Shown: in pieces, positions 25,481 through 36,608 of the stretch
Layout of the letters: every line of letters starts with the position of its first letter
How positions within the stretch are numbered: the stretch's first letter is position 1
From: Lucifuga dentata
Lineage: Eukaryota; Chordata; Actinopteri; Ophidiiformes; Bythitidae
Assembly: GCA_014773175.1 (NCBI GenBank)
Contig: VXCM01001398.1
Location: 4,454 to 68,453 of the forward strand
DNA: 64,000 nt
Direction: 5' to 3'
Notes under the pieces: model-generated
Database searches by the model: none
What the model saw: the letters and a program-made list of their open reading frames with translations, nothing else
What the model was told of the DNA's origin: nothing
Program-made: the position numbers and the translations under genes

Positions 25481-26050
25481 AGGGAGAAAACTGCAGAAAA
25501 ATATGTGTTCATAACATAGTGTTCTAAGATGAGGACGTGCATATATACTGTATCAAATGATGTTTCAAGATGTGTATCTTAGCACAGTGTGCTGGGTCAA
25601 GGATGACCTTTTCAGATTCATCATGCAGCTGCAGTTCATCCTACTTCCCATCCAATTCTCGTGCTACCCCTCCACTTGTTTTATTTGTGGAACAACACTT
25701 TCTCTCTCTGTGTGTGTTTGACTTGATACATCACCTTATATTTATGTAAAAATCTACGCTTGAAGACAACTTTTTGGCTACATCCCGGTGTATTCTTTAA
25801 ACTCTCAAATATAGCAGTCTATTGCTTTTCTTTCTTTCTGCTTTAATTTTAAATTTAATTAATTATTTTAATCTGATAATTGCATGTAAGTTTAAGACTT
25901 AATATGTCTTTCCAGAATTAAAACATTATACCTGAGCTGTATGTTGTATTTACTGTTTCAACTAAGTAATTTTAGCTGCAAGTGTTTTTCTCTCAGGCAC
26001 TGTTGCCCCACATGAGACAGGAAGTGAAGACACTACTGTGGAGAAAACTA
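25440..26050 (+). pseudogene. Orphan perforin promoter fused to perforin 3' flank
   Basis: A perforin promoter block (GGGTCA, 4 bases, TGACCT at 25594-25609; degraded TATA 'tatgtaaaaa' near 25744) leads into part of exon 1. At about 25810-25860 it jumps to the perforin 3' flank ('ttttaatctgataattg', 'ctcaggcactgttgcccc'). All coding exons and the exon 1 donor are missing. It reads as the scar of a deletion that removed a whole perforin gene body. Confidence 0.65.
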
Positions 26051-26084
26051 ACATGACTCTTTTTACATCTGTATTTTCAGATAG

Positions 26085-27200
26085 GCTTATTTGTTTGCAG
26101 GGCTCACTGCAGGAAGCCTTTCAGAAATAAAAGCACAAGCAGTAGTAAGTGAGAAAAGGTTAAAGAAAGGCCAAGGGACTGAGGACAGAATTACTTCAGA
26201 GACTCACCAGCTGATTTTCCTACAACACCTGAGGATACCCTCCAAGAGCAGCAACAGCAGCTGTGATTTCGAGAGAGAGAGTTAGGGGTTAAGACAATGC
26301 ATAAAATGTGAAGTGTAAAATCCTCAATTAAATAAAGAAAAATGGGAGGAAAATGTGCAAGCTTACCTCCAAATTTGCCAGCTGCACCACCCAGATATGC
26401 TCCATGTCCCAAAGCTGTGGGCAGTGAAGGGGCAAACTTTACCACAGGTTTGTTAAATCTACATCAACATCTCCATCTGCTAAGATAGACTGTTTCTCTT
26501 TGCTGTCTGTCAGTGTCCAGGTTTACCTGCTCCATAGCGTCCAGTGCCCAGACTTCTCCTAGATCATTTCCTGCTCCACCAGTGTAGCCTGTGGAGGAAA
26601 AAATCAGCTGCGGTTGGTTGTGGGCCAAAGGAACATAATACCTGAACTTGTCACATTATGCTATTGCTGACTTTTACAGAGAAAAGTATCCATTATACAA
26701 TACTGGTTTTGTCTCAGACTCCATCAGATAAAACAGTAACAAACTCAGATTTAGCAGGACATCAAATGTCACAATCAGGTTGATATCAAATAAAATTAAA
26801 ATAAATGTTAATTTTCCTTCTATTTCCATGAGGAGCTGGGTATCAGAAATGCTATTTTTGGTACCAACAAGAGGCTTGATTACAACAGAATCCATGGCCA
26901 CGCAATACATAGTTTTGATAACTAATTTGTATTCTCACCATTAAACAAAGTATACATTTCTCATGTAATATCTTTTTTGTAAAAAAAACAAACAAACAAA
27001 CAAACAAAAAAACTAAAGACAATGTTTTTTTTATTGTAAAGTTACAGAATTTGCAAACATTTAACACTTTTTCCACATAAAAACACCAAATACAATACAA
27101 GGAACTCCACCACCTTCACATGATTAATTTTAAATCTTGTGAATTGCCAGTGTATGATGCAACATCAACCATTTCAGACCAAATTTTAAACCATTAAAAA
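26085..27200 (-). pseudogene. Decayed elastin fragment, part 2
   Basis: Matches the real elastin gene from about 53,385 to 54,655. The exon copy at 26367-26414 is intact (48 bp, LGHGAYLGGAAGKF). The copy at 26527-26588 is 62 bp against 63 in the parent, a one-base deletion that shifts the frame. The copy of the Ala-rich exon near 26230-26255 has lost its gtgag donor (now gtatcc). The fragment adjoins, without overlap, the part copied at 7142-10860. Confidence 0.8.
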
Positions 27201-27274
27201 GACATGCATAGAGAAACAGAGAAAGAGAGAGAGAAAGTCTGAAAGAGATCTTTTAATATTCACCGATACATTTT

Positions 27275-28021
27275 GTTTTTGATCCTCAATTATTACAAAA
27301 TGCTTGCTTTACAACATTGTGTACATATATTTATATAAAATTAAAATTAAATCCTTTCCATCCATCCATTCATTCATTTTTAATCACTTATCCAGGTTGT
27401 GGAGGATGCTAGGTAAAGCAGCCCACATCTCCCTCTCCCTAACCACATCATCCAGCTCTCCAAGGGATCCCAATACATTCCCAGGTAAAATGAGATATAT
27501 CATCCTTCCAGCGTATTCTCAATCCTCCCCTTGGTCTCCTCCTGTTATTTACATTTTTAAGACATGTATTCATATTTATATTTTCATTAATTGTACCAGT
27601 TATTTGCTTCTGACAGCCCGATTTCTCCACATGCATCACTAAATTTACAACATATCTTAAACTACTATAAGTCACCATATTTCTCGTACTTTTAACAAAT
27701 TGACCACTAGTTTCTGGTGTAGAATGACAGAGAAATGAGAGACTTGTGGTCTCTGGTCTGTTTATGACTGGAAATCCTCCTTCACATTCGAGCTGCAGCA
27801 ACCCGTGAGTTTGTCATCCAGACCACCAACTCCTCCCCCGTGTTCTGGGCTTGCTCAGCATCGATGAAACTGTCAAACAAAAATTGTTCCCCTGCCCTCC
27901 TGAAGACCACTGTCACTTCACCCCCTCACCTCTTCCTCCACTGCTTTTTGCTCATTTACTGCACAAAACACTGATACTCAAGCTCACATTCACACACGCT
28001 GCAAGAACAGACAACATAAAG
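27275..28021 (+). promoter_or_regulatory. 5' region and exon 1 end of perforin D, TATA block missing
   Basis: The region repeats the sequence upstream of A (about 225-910) up to 'ttttgctcatttac' near 27959. It then joins directly to the end of exon 1 ('aacactgatactcaag ... aacataaag'), with donor gtaagt after 28021. The roughly 600 bp of A that contain both inverted-repeat blocks and the TATA box are absent. Either D uses another promoter or it is poorly transcribed. Exon 1 start is unknown. Confidence 0.55.
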
Positions 28022-28910
28022 GTAAGTACCCTGATCAGTTTGTATTTAATTTTTTTTTTTCACCATGTTTGAATGTGTTTACTTCCTTAACATAACCTTC
28101 TGTGGCTATTTAACATGAGGTTAATTGAATTAGAATATGAAAGGAACTGTTCATTTATGTTTTCATATGAAATTCCACAGTTTTTGCAGTCAAGTACAGA
28201 GGGGTGTTGCACAATGTTCTGGACCCTATACATACAAAATGCAGACTCTGTGGGCCAATCGATCAATCACATCAATATGTCTCCTTTCTCAATGCTGTAT
28301 GTAATCTCTGTTCCACTGTAATACACAAGGCAGTCAAGACCTTATTGGGAATACTGGACCAGTGTCCAGGTTCCTAGAGAAGGGTTAGTCATCGAAAAAT
28401 CAGATACAATGAACAACGAGAGCAAAGGGTAAGTTTCAAAAATGAAAGCGTATTAGAAAACTGAAATTTAATTAAATATCACAACTTAAGACCAGCATCT
28501 CTATATAAAAATAAACACCTCATTCAATAAAAATCTGAAATATATGAATATTAAAGAACTTAGTAAACTTTTTTTAACTGCACAATAACTATTTAAAAAG
28601 TCTTTACTTCTAATGTGGTGACTATCAACTTTAATCAATTTCAAATCAAAGTCTTTGTGCGAGAAAATTCTCAGTTATCTTAGTCATAAATTCTATTCAA
28701 CCATTTCTGTTCCAGATATGTTACATTTTTGGTTCAGGCTTGTTCAGGTTTAGTTTTTAGTTTCGGATCCGATCAGTTTTTCTAGTCTGGTTTTTTCAAG
28801 TCAGGGGTTTTGGTTTTGGGTGCACAATTTAAATAAAGTACCAAAAATATTAGATGCGCAGCTTTAAGGCAAAATCCTACATATATATACATACGGACGG
28901 ACGGACGGAC

Positions 28911-28963
<53 letters not shown>

Positions 28964-29276
28964 TACACACACACATTTTTCATCCAAACAACTTCACACA
29001 CGACACTGCACGTCCTTGGGTCCTGAGCAATGAATCTGTCGAATTTTAACTTCATACAGTGCCGAGTTCTCGGGATATTGGTGCCGCAGACAGAGATTAT
29101 AGTTAGATGTTGATTAATTTGCATCAAAATAAAATATACATGTTGCGGCTCATCTTCTCACTGTGTGTGCGTGTCAGCGTGTGTGACAGTAGTGGAGTAG
29201 TTGTATTTTTTTTAGGCTGGATTGTCCCACGATACCTGGGTGGGTCTTCATTTACCTGGGCGGGCCACCCAAGTAA

Positions 29277-29335
<59 letters not shown>

Positions 29336-30076
29336 AGCACTCATGGGGTACTACAGTGGGTCTAATGGTCTAATTGTTGTGTTGCGTAAGTAGAAAGAAG
29401 ACGACACGTCTCAACTATTTACAGGACCTTCTGTAATAACAAAAAAAAACAACAAAAAAACAGGCATGTGCTGTGTCTTTCACACTCACAACGCTCTGTG
29501 CCTGTTTAACATCATAATCAGTCAACAGCTCACATCTACAAAAGTGGTTTAAAGAGACACTTGAGCATTGAAGCGTGGGTAGCACTCTGCCAGCCCGCCC
29601 ACACGCCACAACTCTTCTCAAATTTAACAAGTTTCTGCACGAAAATACACAAAAGAAATTTGCTCCAAAATATTATCTCTGTATTAACATTATACAATAC
29701 TTCCCAACAATATAAAACTATCTAAAATAACAAAAATCTGCGCAGTAGAAAAACACGGATACCCTCTCCGTTGAAACCAGAGGAAAGAGGAAGTTACGTT
29801 GGCGGAAGTGTAAAATACTGCTAGTAAATCAATATAATGTTCCTACATTCTCCTATAAAACGCAACATTCCGTTCCCCCAAAAGGTACACAAACTCTGCA
29901 TAGAAGGTATAGTATGTACATTAATATAAAAATATAACTAAACATCTAATGAAGTGAGATCGTTGCACCGGAAGTACTACTGTCTTTTTTTTTTTTTTAA
30001 TAAACGTAAAAGCATACAATAATTCATTGTCTTTGTTCTTAATCCAGTAACATCACACCATTACACATGCTGTTAT
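28022..30076. other. Intron 1 of perforin D, repeat-rich
   Basis: Holds a GGAC/GATA-type microsatellite (28893-28976), an (AG)n run (29290-29332) and anonymous AT-rich sequence with a CpG-containing stretch near 29550-29880. No exon or transposase could be recognised. Confidence 0.5.
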
Positions 30077-30901
30077 CAGAGGTGGGTACAGTAACCAGAA
30101 ACTGTACTCAAGTAAAAGTATTGTTACTTTATAATAATAGTGACTCAAGTATAAGTAAGAGTAGTCACCAAAATAATTAGTGGCTTATTCTTTTGAATAA
30201 TCAAAAAGCTATAAAGTGTTCGTCTGAGGGGAGAAAAATGCTAAGTAGCCATATGTACCTTCTAAAACAATCCAAATCATATAAAGAAACAGCAGACAGT
30301 AATAAATCAAATATTTACCACATGACAATTCTGGCCTGGCCCCAAGACACTTAGCTAGGTTAGCTTTTACTCAAAATAGAACAGGAAAACTTGAGTTAGC
30401 ATGAGCAGCAGCAGCTAGTTAAGTAGCTAACGTTGCAGCTTACCGCCACGTTTCCTCAAGTTCCATGTTGAGTCCTTATAAGCTGAAATGTCCATATTTT
30501 TAGGTAGACAATGATGGCAAATCACTATGTAGCTATTAGTTTTGGTAGACTGAAAAGAAAGCAGCGTTTAAATGTATGGCCAGGGATGTGTCTCTTTAAA
30601 ACCTCCCGCTGTTGATTACTCCATGACTTTTCTGCTCCATGTGAAACCATGGAAACGGAGGGTGGGGGTGTGGCTACTTCCTTGTCTGACAATGAGAGAA
30701 AAATTGAACATGCAATGAATTCAAACGGATGAAATAAAAAGTAACGCGAAGAGTGCGACCAAATGTAACGGAGCGAAAGTATATTTTTTTCTTCATAAAT
30801 ATACTCAAGTATGAAACTACACAGTAAAGTACAATTTTGTGAAAAAACAGTTACATAAGTAAATGTAACGGAGTAAATGGAACAGTTACTACCCACCTTT
30901 G
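30077..30901. mobile_element. hAT-like non-autonomous element
   Basis: Ends cagaggtgggta and (complement) caaaggtgggta are terminal inverted repeats. The flanking 8-mers gctgttat and gctattac agree at 6 of 8 positions, consistent with an aged hAT target duplication. Inner sequence repeats 'actcaagtaaaagta' and 'aaatgtaacggagtaaa', a widespread fish MITE signature. No transposase. Confidence 0.65.
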
Positions 30902-31174
30902 GCTATTACACATGCCACCATCCTTCCACCAAGTTTCTTCTAAATCAGTTCTGAACTTGTTTGACTGATCCAACTAAGAAACAAACCCATCAATGGATGC
31001 AGGTGAAAAAATAACTCCTTGGTGAGAGTAAATATTGCATGCATTTAAGAGTTTTCAGGACCCACACAACCACATATAAAATGAACAGCTTTTATTTGGC
31101 TAGAGATGGTTTGTGCAAATGAAAATATTTCTGTTTTAGGATAAATCATCGGTTTGGATCCATCAACCACCAGC

Positions 31175-34100
31175 ATGTTTCTGCTGAACATCTGTGTGTG
31201 TGTTGGCCTCATGCTGTTTCTCCCTCTGAGCACTTATCAATCATGCTCAGTCGGCACAGCAAACCAGTGTAAAGATGCAGAATTTGCTCCAGGTACCAAC
31301 TTAGCAGGGGAAGGATTCGACATCACCAAGATGAAACGTAAAGGGGCCTACGTGATTGACATGAAACCGTGGAAAAACAAGGATAACACATGCAATCTTT
31401 GTGCCAATCCTTACATGGAGGGCAAGAAGCAGAAGCTCCCCCTGTTTGTAGTGGATTGGAGACCAAATCAAGTTTGCTCAATGAAAGTGTCCAGTCAACT
31501 ACACAAATCTAGTGAGTCTCTCATCAGCTCCAGCAGCTCTTCAGTGGATAACAACTGGAAGATCAATCTAGATATTAATGTGAAAGGCAAAAGTGGCTCT
31601 TTGATGCTCGCTGGTACTCAGTCAAAACTGGCTGAATACTCCATGGAGAAAACAAAGAGTGACAAATTCAGCTTTACAAGCCAGAGCATGAACTGTGAGT
31701 ACTACAGGTAAGATGACAGATACCCAAATGAAACTTTCATCTGCATTCCCAACATAAATGCAATACAACACAAGTTTCATGTTAGTCTCTTTTGTGTTTG
31801 TTTCTTGTTTTTCATTGGAAACAGCTACCGAGTGTCCAGAAGTCCCAAGTTGCACAGAGAGTTCTTGAAAGCAGTGAGAAAACTCCCCAAAACCTACAGT
31901 CCAGAAAATAAACAGACATATTACAAACTGATTGATGACTTTGGCACCCATTACATCACCAAGGTGAACCAATAGATCAATAACATGTTTGTAACAGAGC
32001 AGCTGCATACTTTAGGTGTTAAAATAGGTTTCTCTGTGTCTCCAGGTGAAGCTGGGAGGAAGTGTTCAGTCTGTGACCAGCATCAGGCAGTGCCAGGCCA
32101 GCCTGCAAGGCCTCAGTGTAGAGGAAGTGAAGATGTGCCTGGACGTGGAGGCATCGGCCAGCATCGGTGATAATAACTTTAAGACTGAAGCAAAACACTG
32201 CAAGAAAGACATTGAGAAGACAGAGAGCAAGTCTTCTTTCTCCAGCCTCTTCAATGACAGGTAAAAATCTTTTTCAAAGCATATCTGTTGCTTGTTCTGC
32301 ACACTTCCAATGAGTACACCCTCTAAATTATTAACACTATACTGCAAATAGTCTTAGTAACTCAGAGTCTTATATACTGTACATAATAATAATTTATAAT
32401 TGTCTCAATCAGTGCTTGAAGTGGACAAAAAAAGTTGCCAGTGCTCCACTTATCCATGTGCTGGTCATAGGTCTGGAAAGGGTGATGAGATTGGGTTGTT
32501 CTCGGGGGGGGAAGACCAATATATACGTGTATATAGATACGCAGTCCCCCCAATTTAATTTGTCCGGCTGCAACCATTTGCTATTGTTTCCATATCTATG
32601 ATTACTATGATTATTTTCCTCTGTGTTGTTCTGCAGTAGAGTACAGAAGGTTTACGAACGGTTACGGTTCTCCTGAAAATGTGCCGGTACTCTGAAATGA
32701 AAATCACAGTCACAGAAGTCCCGGTAGTGTGTACTGGTGCATACTGGCCCACTTCAAGCATTGCTCTCAATAAATCAGAGTCCTAAGGTCAGATTTTCTA
32801 AGAACAAATGAGAAAATTATGTCAGTGCAGTGACATTATTTCAACCAGCTTCAAACACAAATCACTTGAAGAACATTCTATGAATGTTTGAAAGAATAAG
32901 GCAGATACTGCCAGAAAAAAAAAACAAAAAAAAAACAACTTGGTTTTGGAAACAGAGATAGGGAAACAAGTTCAAATAATCTTCTCAAACCAGCAAATTT
33001 ATGGCACTGGCAGGACTCAGTTACAGAAAAATTGTGCAATAAGATGTAAATTTTTTGCCATTTAGTGCAACCCAACTGTAGTCAGTTGAATGTTAAAACT
33101 GAACTACATCCTGTTTGAAATCTCCCTCCATACCCGTGACTGATTTTCATCGGAGCAGGACTTGAGGCTAATATGTAAAGACATGCATCCATTCAGACAA
33201 ACCCATAGGTCCTGCTCTACCCGGAAATCTTTGGTTTTGATTCGTCCTTTGCATAACACATTGATGTCAACATTTAATTTATCTAGCTACACTCCTGATT
33301 AGACGCACCCACAAAGTACAAAGTTGAGCAAGTGTTAGGCCGTCAACTGTGTTTCACAATCGTGGGTGTTGCTTGCTCAGGCCTGACACAGCTGGCCAAT
33401 CAGAATACACTGGGTTTTTCAGGTTTGAGGCTTAAAGAGACAGCACATAAAACACCCAGTTTCACTCAGTGTGAACAGTGGTGCTGCAGCAAGGGAGAAT
33501 TGAAATGGATCAATGTGAGTTCGTTTGCTCATTAAAACATTGCAAATAGTTTAAAATAGATGCCAAAATAGAAACATGGAAATCTATATGTTTACTTTAG
33601 GACTTTCAAAATAATGGAAGGATTAACTCACTTCAATTTATTTGATGGCTTCTTGCCCAACAGCTAGATAACCTAAATCATTCTGTCCCGTCTCTCCACT
33701 GCAGGTTCACAGAAATAAAAGGGGGCCACACCACAGAGCCAGAACTTCTCTTCTCAGCGGACAAAGACCCATCTGCCTACAAAAACTGGTTAAACAGTTT
33801 ATTACAGAATCCGGACATAGTGTCATATTCTCTGGACTCCCTACATGAGTTACTCCCTGATGATGCCCCAGTCCGAAAAAATCTGCGCTCAGCCATCAGC
33901 CATTACATCCTGGAGAAAGCCCTATTGAGGAACTGTAGTGACACCTGTCAGGCTGGCAGGCACAACGACCATAGTGATCCCTGTGTTTGCCAATGCCACA
34001 ATGATCCTGGCGTCAATGCAGACTGTTGCCCAACCCACAAAGGCATAGGACGGGTCATCATTACTGTACAGCGAGGTACTGACCTGTGGGGAGACTATAC

Positions 34101-34527
34101 CACTGCCACAGATGGCTATGTGAAGGTCTTCTTCGACAGGCTGTTGATCAGGCGTTCTCCTGTCATTCTCAACAACAACAACCCACACTGGAACTTGGTT
34201 ATCGACTTGGGTTCTCAAGATTTGTCAGCAGGGAAAAAAGTCAGATTTGAGGTGTGGGATCAGGACAATAACTGGGATGATGACCTGTTAGGAGAATGTG
34301 AGAATGCCCTGAGCGCTGGAGTGAAAGAAGACCTCTGCAATCTCCAGCATGGCCGGCTTTACTACAAATGGGAGGTGAAGTGTGCTCCAAGTCTGACCGG
34401 AGAAGCTTGTATGGACTATAAACCTTCACCAATGAATCATAGTCTGAGGGCGGTGTATGTGTCCCGTCATTCACGCCCTGTTCCAAGGGCCACGCTGTTA
34501 TCAATGGGTGTGTTTGCAAACAAATAA
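31175..34527 (+). CDS. prf1: Perforin-1-like protein, copy D (MACPF + C2)
   Basis: Coding exons are 31175-31707, 31825-31963, 32046-32260 and 33705-34527, giving 569 codons plus stop. Exon 2 begins at 31140. Signal peptide MFLLNICVCVGLMLFLP, MACPF signature YYKLIDDFGTHY, C2 motifs WGDYTTATDGY and WDQDNNWDDDLLGE with all calcium-loop Asp. Intron 3 is only 82 bp because it lacks the MITE present in A-C. Exons 2-4 and early exon 5 resemble E, while the last part of exon 5 (YYKWEVKCAPSLTGEACMDY to GVFANK) and the 3' flank resemble C. This points to a recombinant gene. ATTAAA lies at 34761-34766. The frame is fully open, but the usual TATA promoter is missing upstream. Confidence 0.9.
32410..32763. 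mobile_element. hAT-like MITE in intron 4 of perforin D
   Basis: The left end cagtgcttgaagtgg and the right end (complement caatgcttgaagtgg) form inverted repeats. Flanking 8-mers gtctcaat (32402-32409) and ctctcaat (32764-32771) agree at 7 of 8. Absent from the other perforin copies. Confidence 0.7.
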
Positions 34528-35553
34528 AGATCACAGAGCAACTAGTGTCTTACTGTTGAAAATCAAAATGTGGTAGTTGAAGATTTAATGCATTGTTTAA
34601 TTTACAAAACCACTTAAAGGGCATAATTTTAAGACTTTAATAGCAGATCTCAGACATCAACATGCACTATAGCAGCCTTTTGTTTTTCCTCTGCTTCTGC
34701 TGTATATATTTTAATCTGATAATTGCCATGGAAGTTTAAGACTTGACATGAATTTCCAGAATTAAAACATTATACCTGAGCTGTGTGTTGTATTTACTGT
34801 TTCAACTAACCAATTTTAGTTTTGAGTGTTTTTTCTCTCAGGCAGTGCCACCCCATATGAGACACAAAGTTAAGAATTTCCCTGTGTACACAGGATGATG
34901 CTGTTAAAGAGAACAATATGTGCAGGTAAAAATGTTTGTACACAGAGGGTTTAAATAGGCATTATCAGAAACCAGTTAATGTCTCATAACTCCAAATTAA
35001 ACAATTTTTTTATTTTCAACACAGAGAAAATTCTCAGCATTGGCAGAAGGAGACTGGCAGGTTTTGGATCAACACACTGACAGACAGACAGGGGCTACGC
35101 ATTTCCAGGAACAGACAAAGACAATGAGGTTAACAAACATTACATGACTGGACAAAATAAAGTCAAACACAACAAAAAGAAGCTTTGAAACACACTGAAC
35201 ACATAATGGAGAGACAACAACCCACTTGATGAAGTCATGGTCTTTTAAATTAGCCTGGTCATGGTAAGACAGAAGAGAAACAGAAAAAGAAAAAATGAGA
35301 AAAATTTATGCCTCATAGCCTGATGCTCAGCACCTCACTCTCTACACCATTTGTAGATCCAAACAGAACTACTAGTCTGTCCCATCATCAAATCCTCATG
35401 GGCAGACCCATGTCCACAGGTGTAAGCCCACCATTAACACCTCACATGGACACATGAATATTTAAAAAATTATATCATGGCAATGGGAGAATTATTATAT
35501 TAAAAAAAAAAAATCACACTCAAGTCAGGGCTCACCTCCCAGTGGCCACTGAG

Positions 35554-35760
35554 ACATTCATACCTGGTGATTTAGTTGTGATCAAATCATTTGAGCGATT
35601 TGCTTTGACTCCTAGATGGAAGGGCTCATTTCAGACCCTTCTGATCACCAGGACAGCTATAAACGTCCATGGGAAACAAGAATGGATCCACGCCATGCAG
35701 AGCAGGGCAGTGCCAGCCCCTGCACCCTCACAAGGTGACACAACCTTCAGATTTGTAATG
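35554..35760 (+). mobile_element. Retroviral-type integrase C-terminal remnant
   Basis: An open segment translates with the pattern Pro-Gly-Asp-x-Val-x-Ile-Lys, then Leu-Thr-Pro-x-Trp-x-Gly, then Trp-Ile-His-Ala. This is typical of the C-terminal DNA-binding part of endogenous-retrovirus integrases. About 48 residues are recognisable. No catalytic core, no LTR and no envelope lie nearby, so it is a dead fragment. The matching place after C (near 23940) lacks the integrase part. Confidence 0.55.
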
Positions 35761-36374
35761 GAAAGACAGGATAGAAGGAAAGATGACATAGATTCAGAAA
35801 ATGAGGTGGAAGATGGGAATATCTCATCTGTAGTGCATTTGAGCCACCACCTCTTGAATATTGAACACTTTCTTCCCCCAGGTGGTGAGGCTCCTCAATA
35901 CCTTGCCCCCTGTCCACTTTCACGAACAGTCTGAATCGGACACTTCAGATGAAGATATAGCATAATGAGCAGAACATGATGAAAAGGTAAACACGGATAC
36001 CTGCTGCCTGCTGATCTTGACTTTCCAATATTTTGTTCATAATCACAGGCTATACTAGTCACCCTAAAGTTAACTGTCAATGTGATCCCATAAAGTATTT
36101 GATTGGTCCTTAATTCTACACATTCACATAGGGCCCACTTTCTCAAGCTATGCACCACCCAAGCACTGGTCAGAATAACTGCAGGAGAAACTGAGACAAG
36201 CTTAGAGGCATTCTACCCTCTTCACTCCAGTTATTATTGAACACTTGTACTGATTTTCCAGGCTCTCTCTCTTGATGAATGGATTGTTACTTTACAAGAG
36301 GACTGGAAGAATTTCTGATCTACTGCAGTTCTTATTGTTCTACGTAGTTCCAACGTGTTTTGCTTGAAATCCAT

Positions 36375-36500
36375 ATTATGTAATTACTGCTAATGCTAAT
36401 TACAATTTTTGTTCTTATGGGATCATATATTCTATGCNATTATGTAATTACTGCTAATGCTAATTACAATTTTTGTTCTTATGGGATCATATATTCTATG
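36375..36500. repeat. 63-bp direct duplication around a single N (36438)
   Basis: Bases 36375-36437 recur exactly after the N, at the position paralogous to 24982-25108. Confidence 0.85.
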
Positions 36501-36608
36501 CCTACCTTATATTTACTCTATTTATGTATCCACAATGATTGCAACTTATGATTACAATGTAATTTTTGTATTTTATAAGAGTTAAAGTTCAATTAGGCTT
36601 TTGTCCTT

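Larger units (their letters stand above)
34528..36600. other. 3' flank of perforin D, no host gene seen
   Basis: Matches the C flank closely. It includes an integrase-like remnant (35554-35697) and a 63-bp duplication around an N (36375-36500, N at 36438). It runs into the tandem array. Confidence 0.55.

Noticed and set aside
35542..35934. A 130-codon single-exon gene
   Set aside because: Only the first third resembles a protein (integrase C-terminus). The rest is repeat flank shared with copy C, so it is annotated as a remnant.
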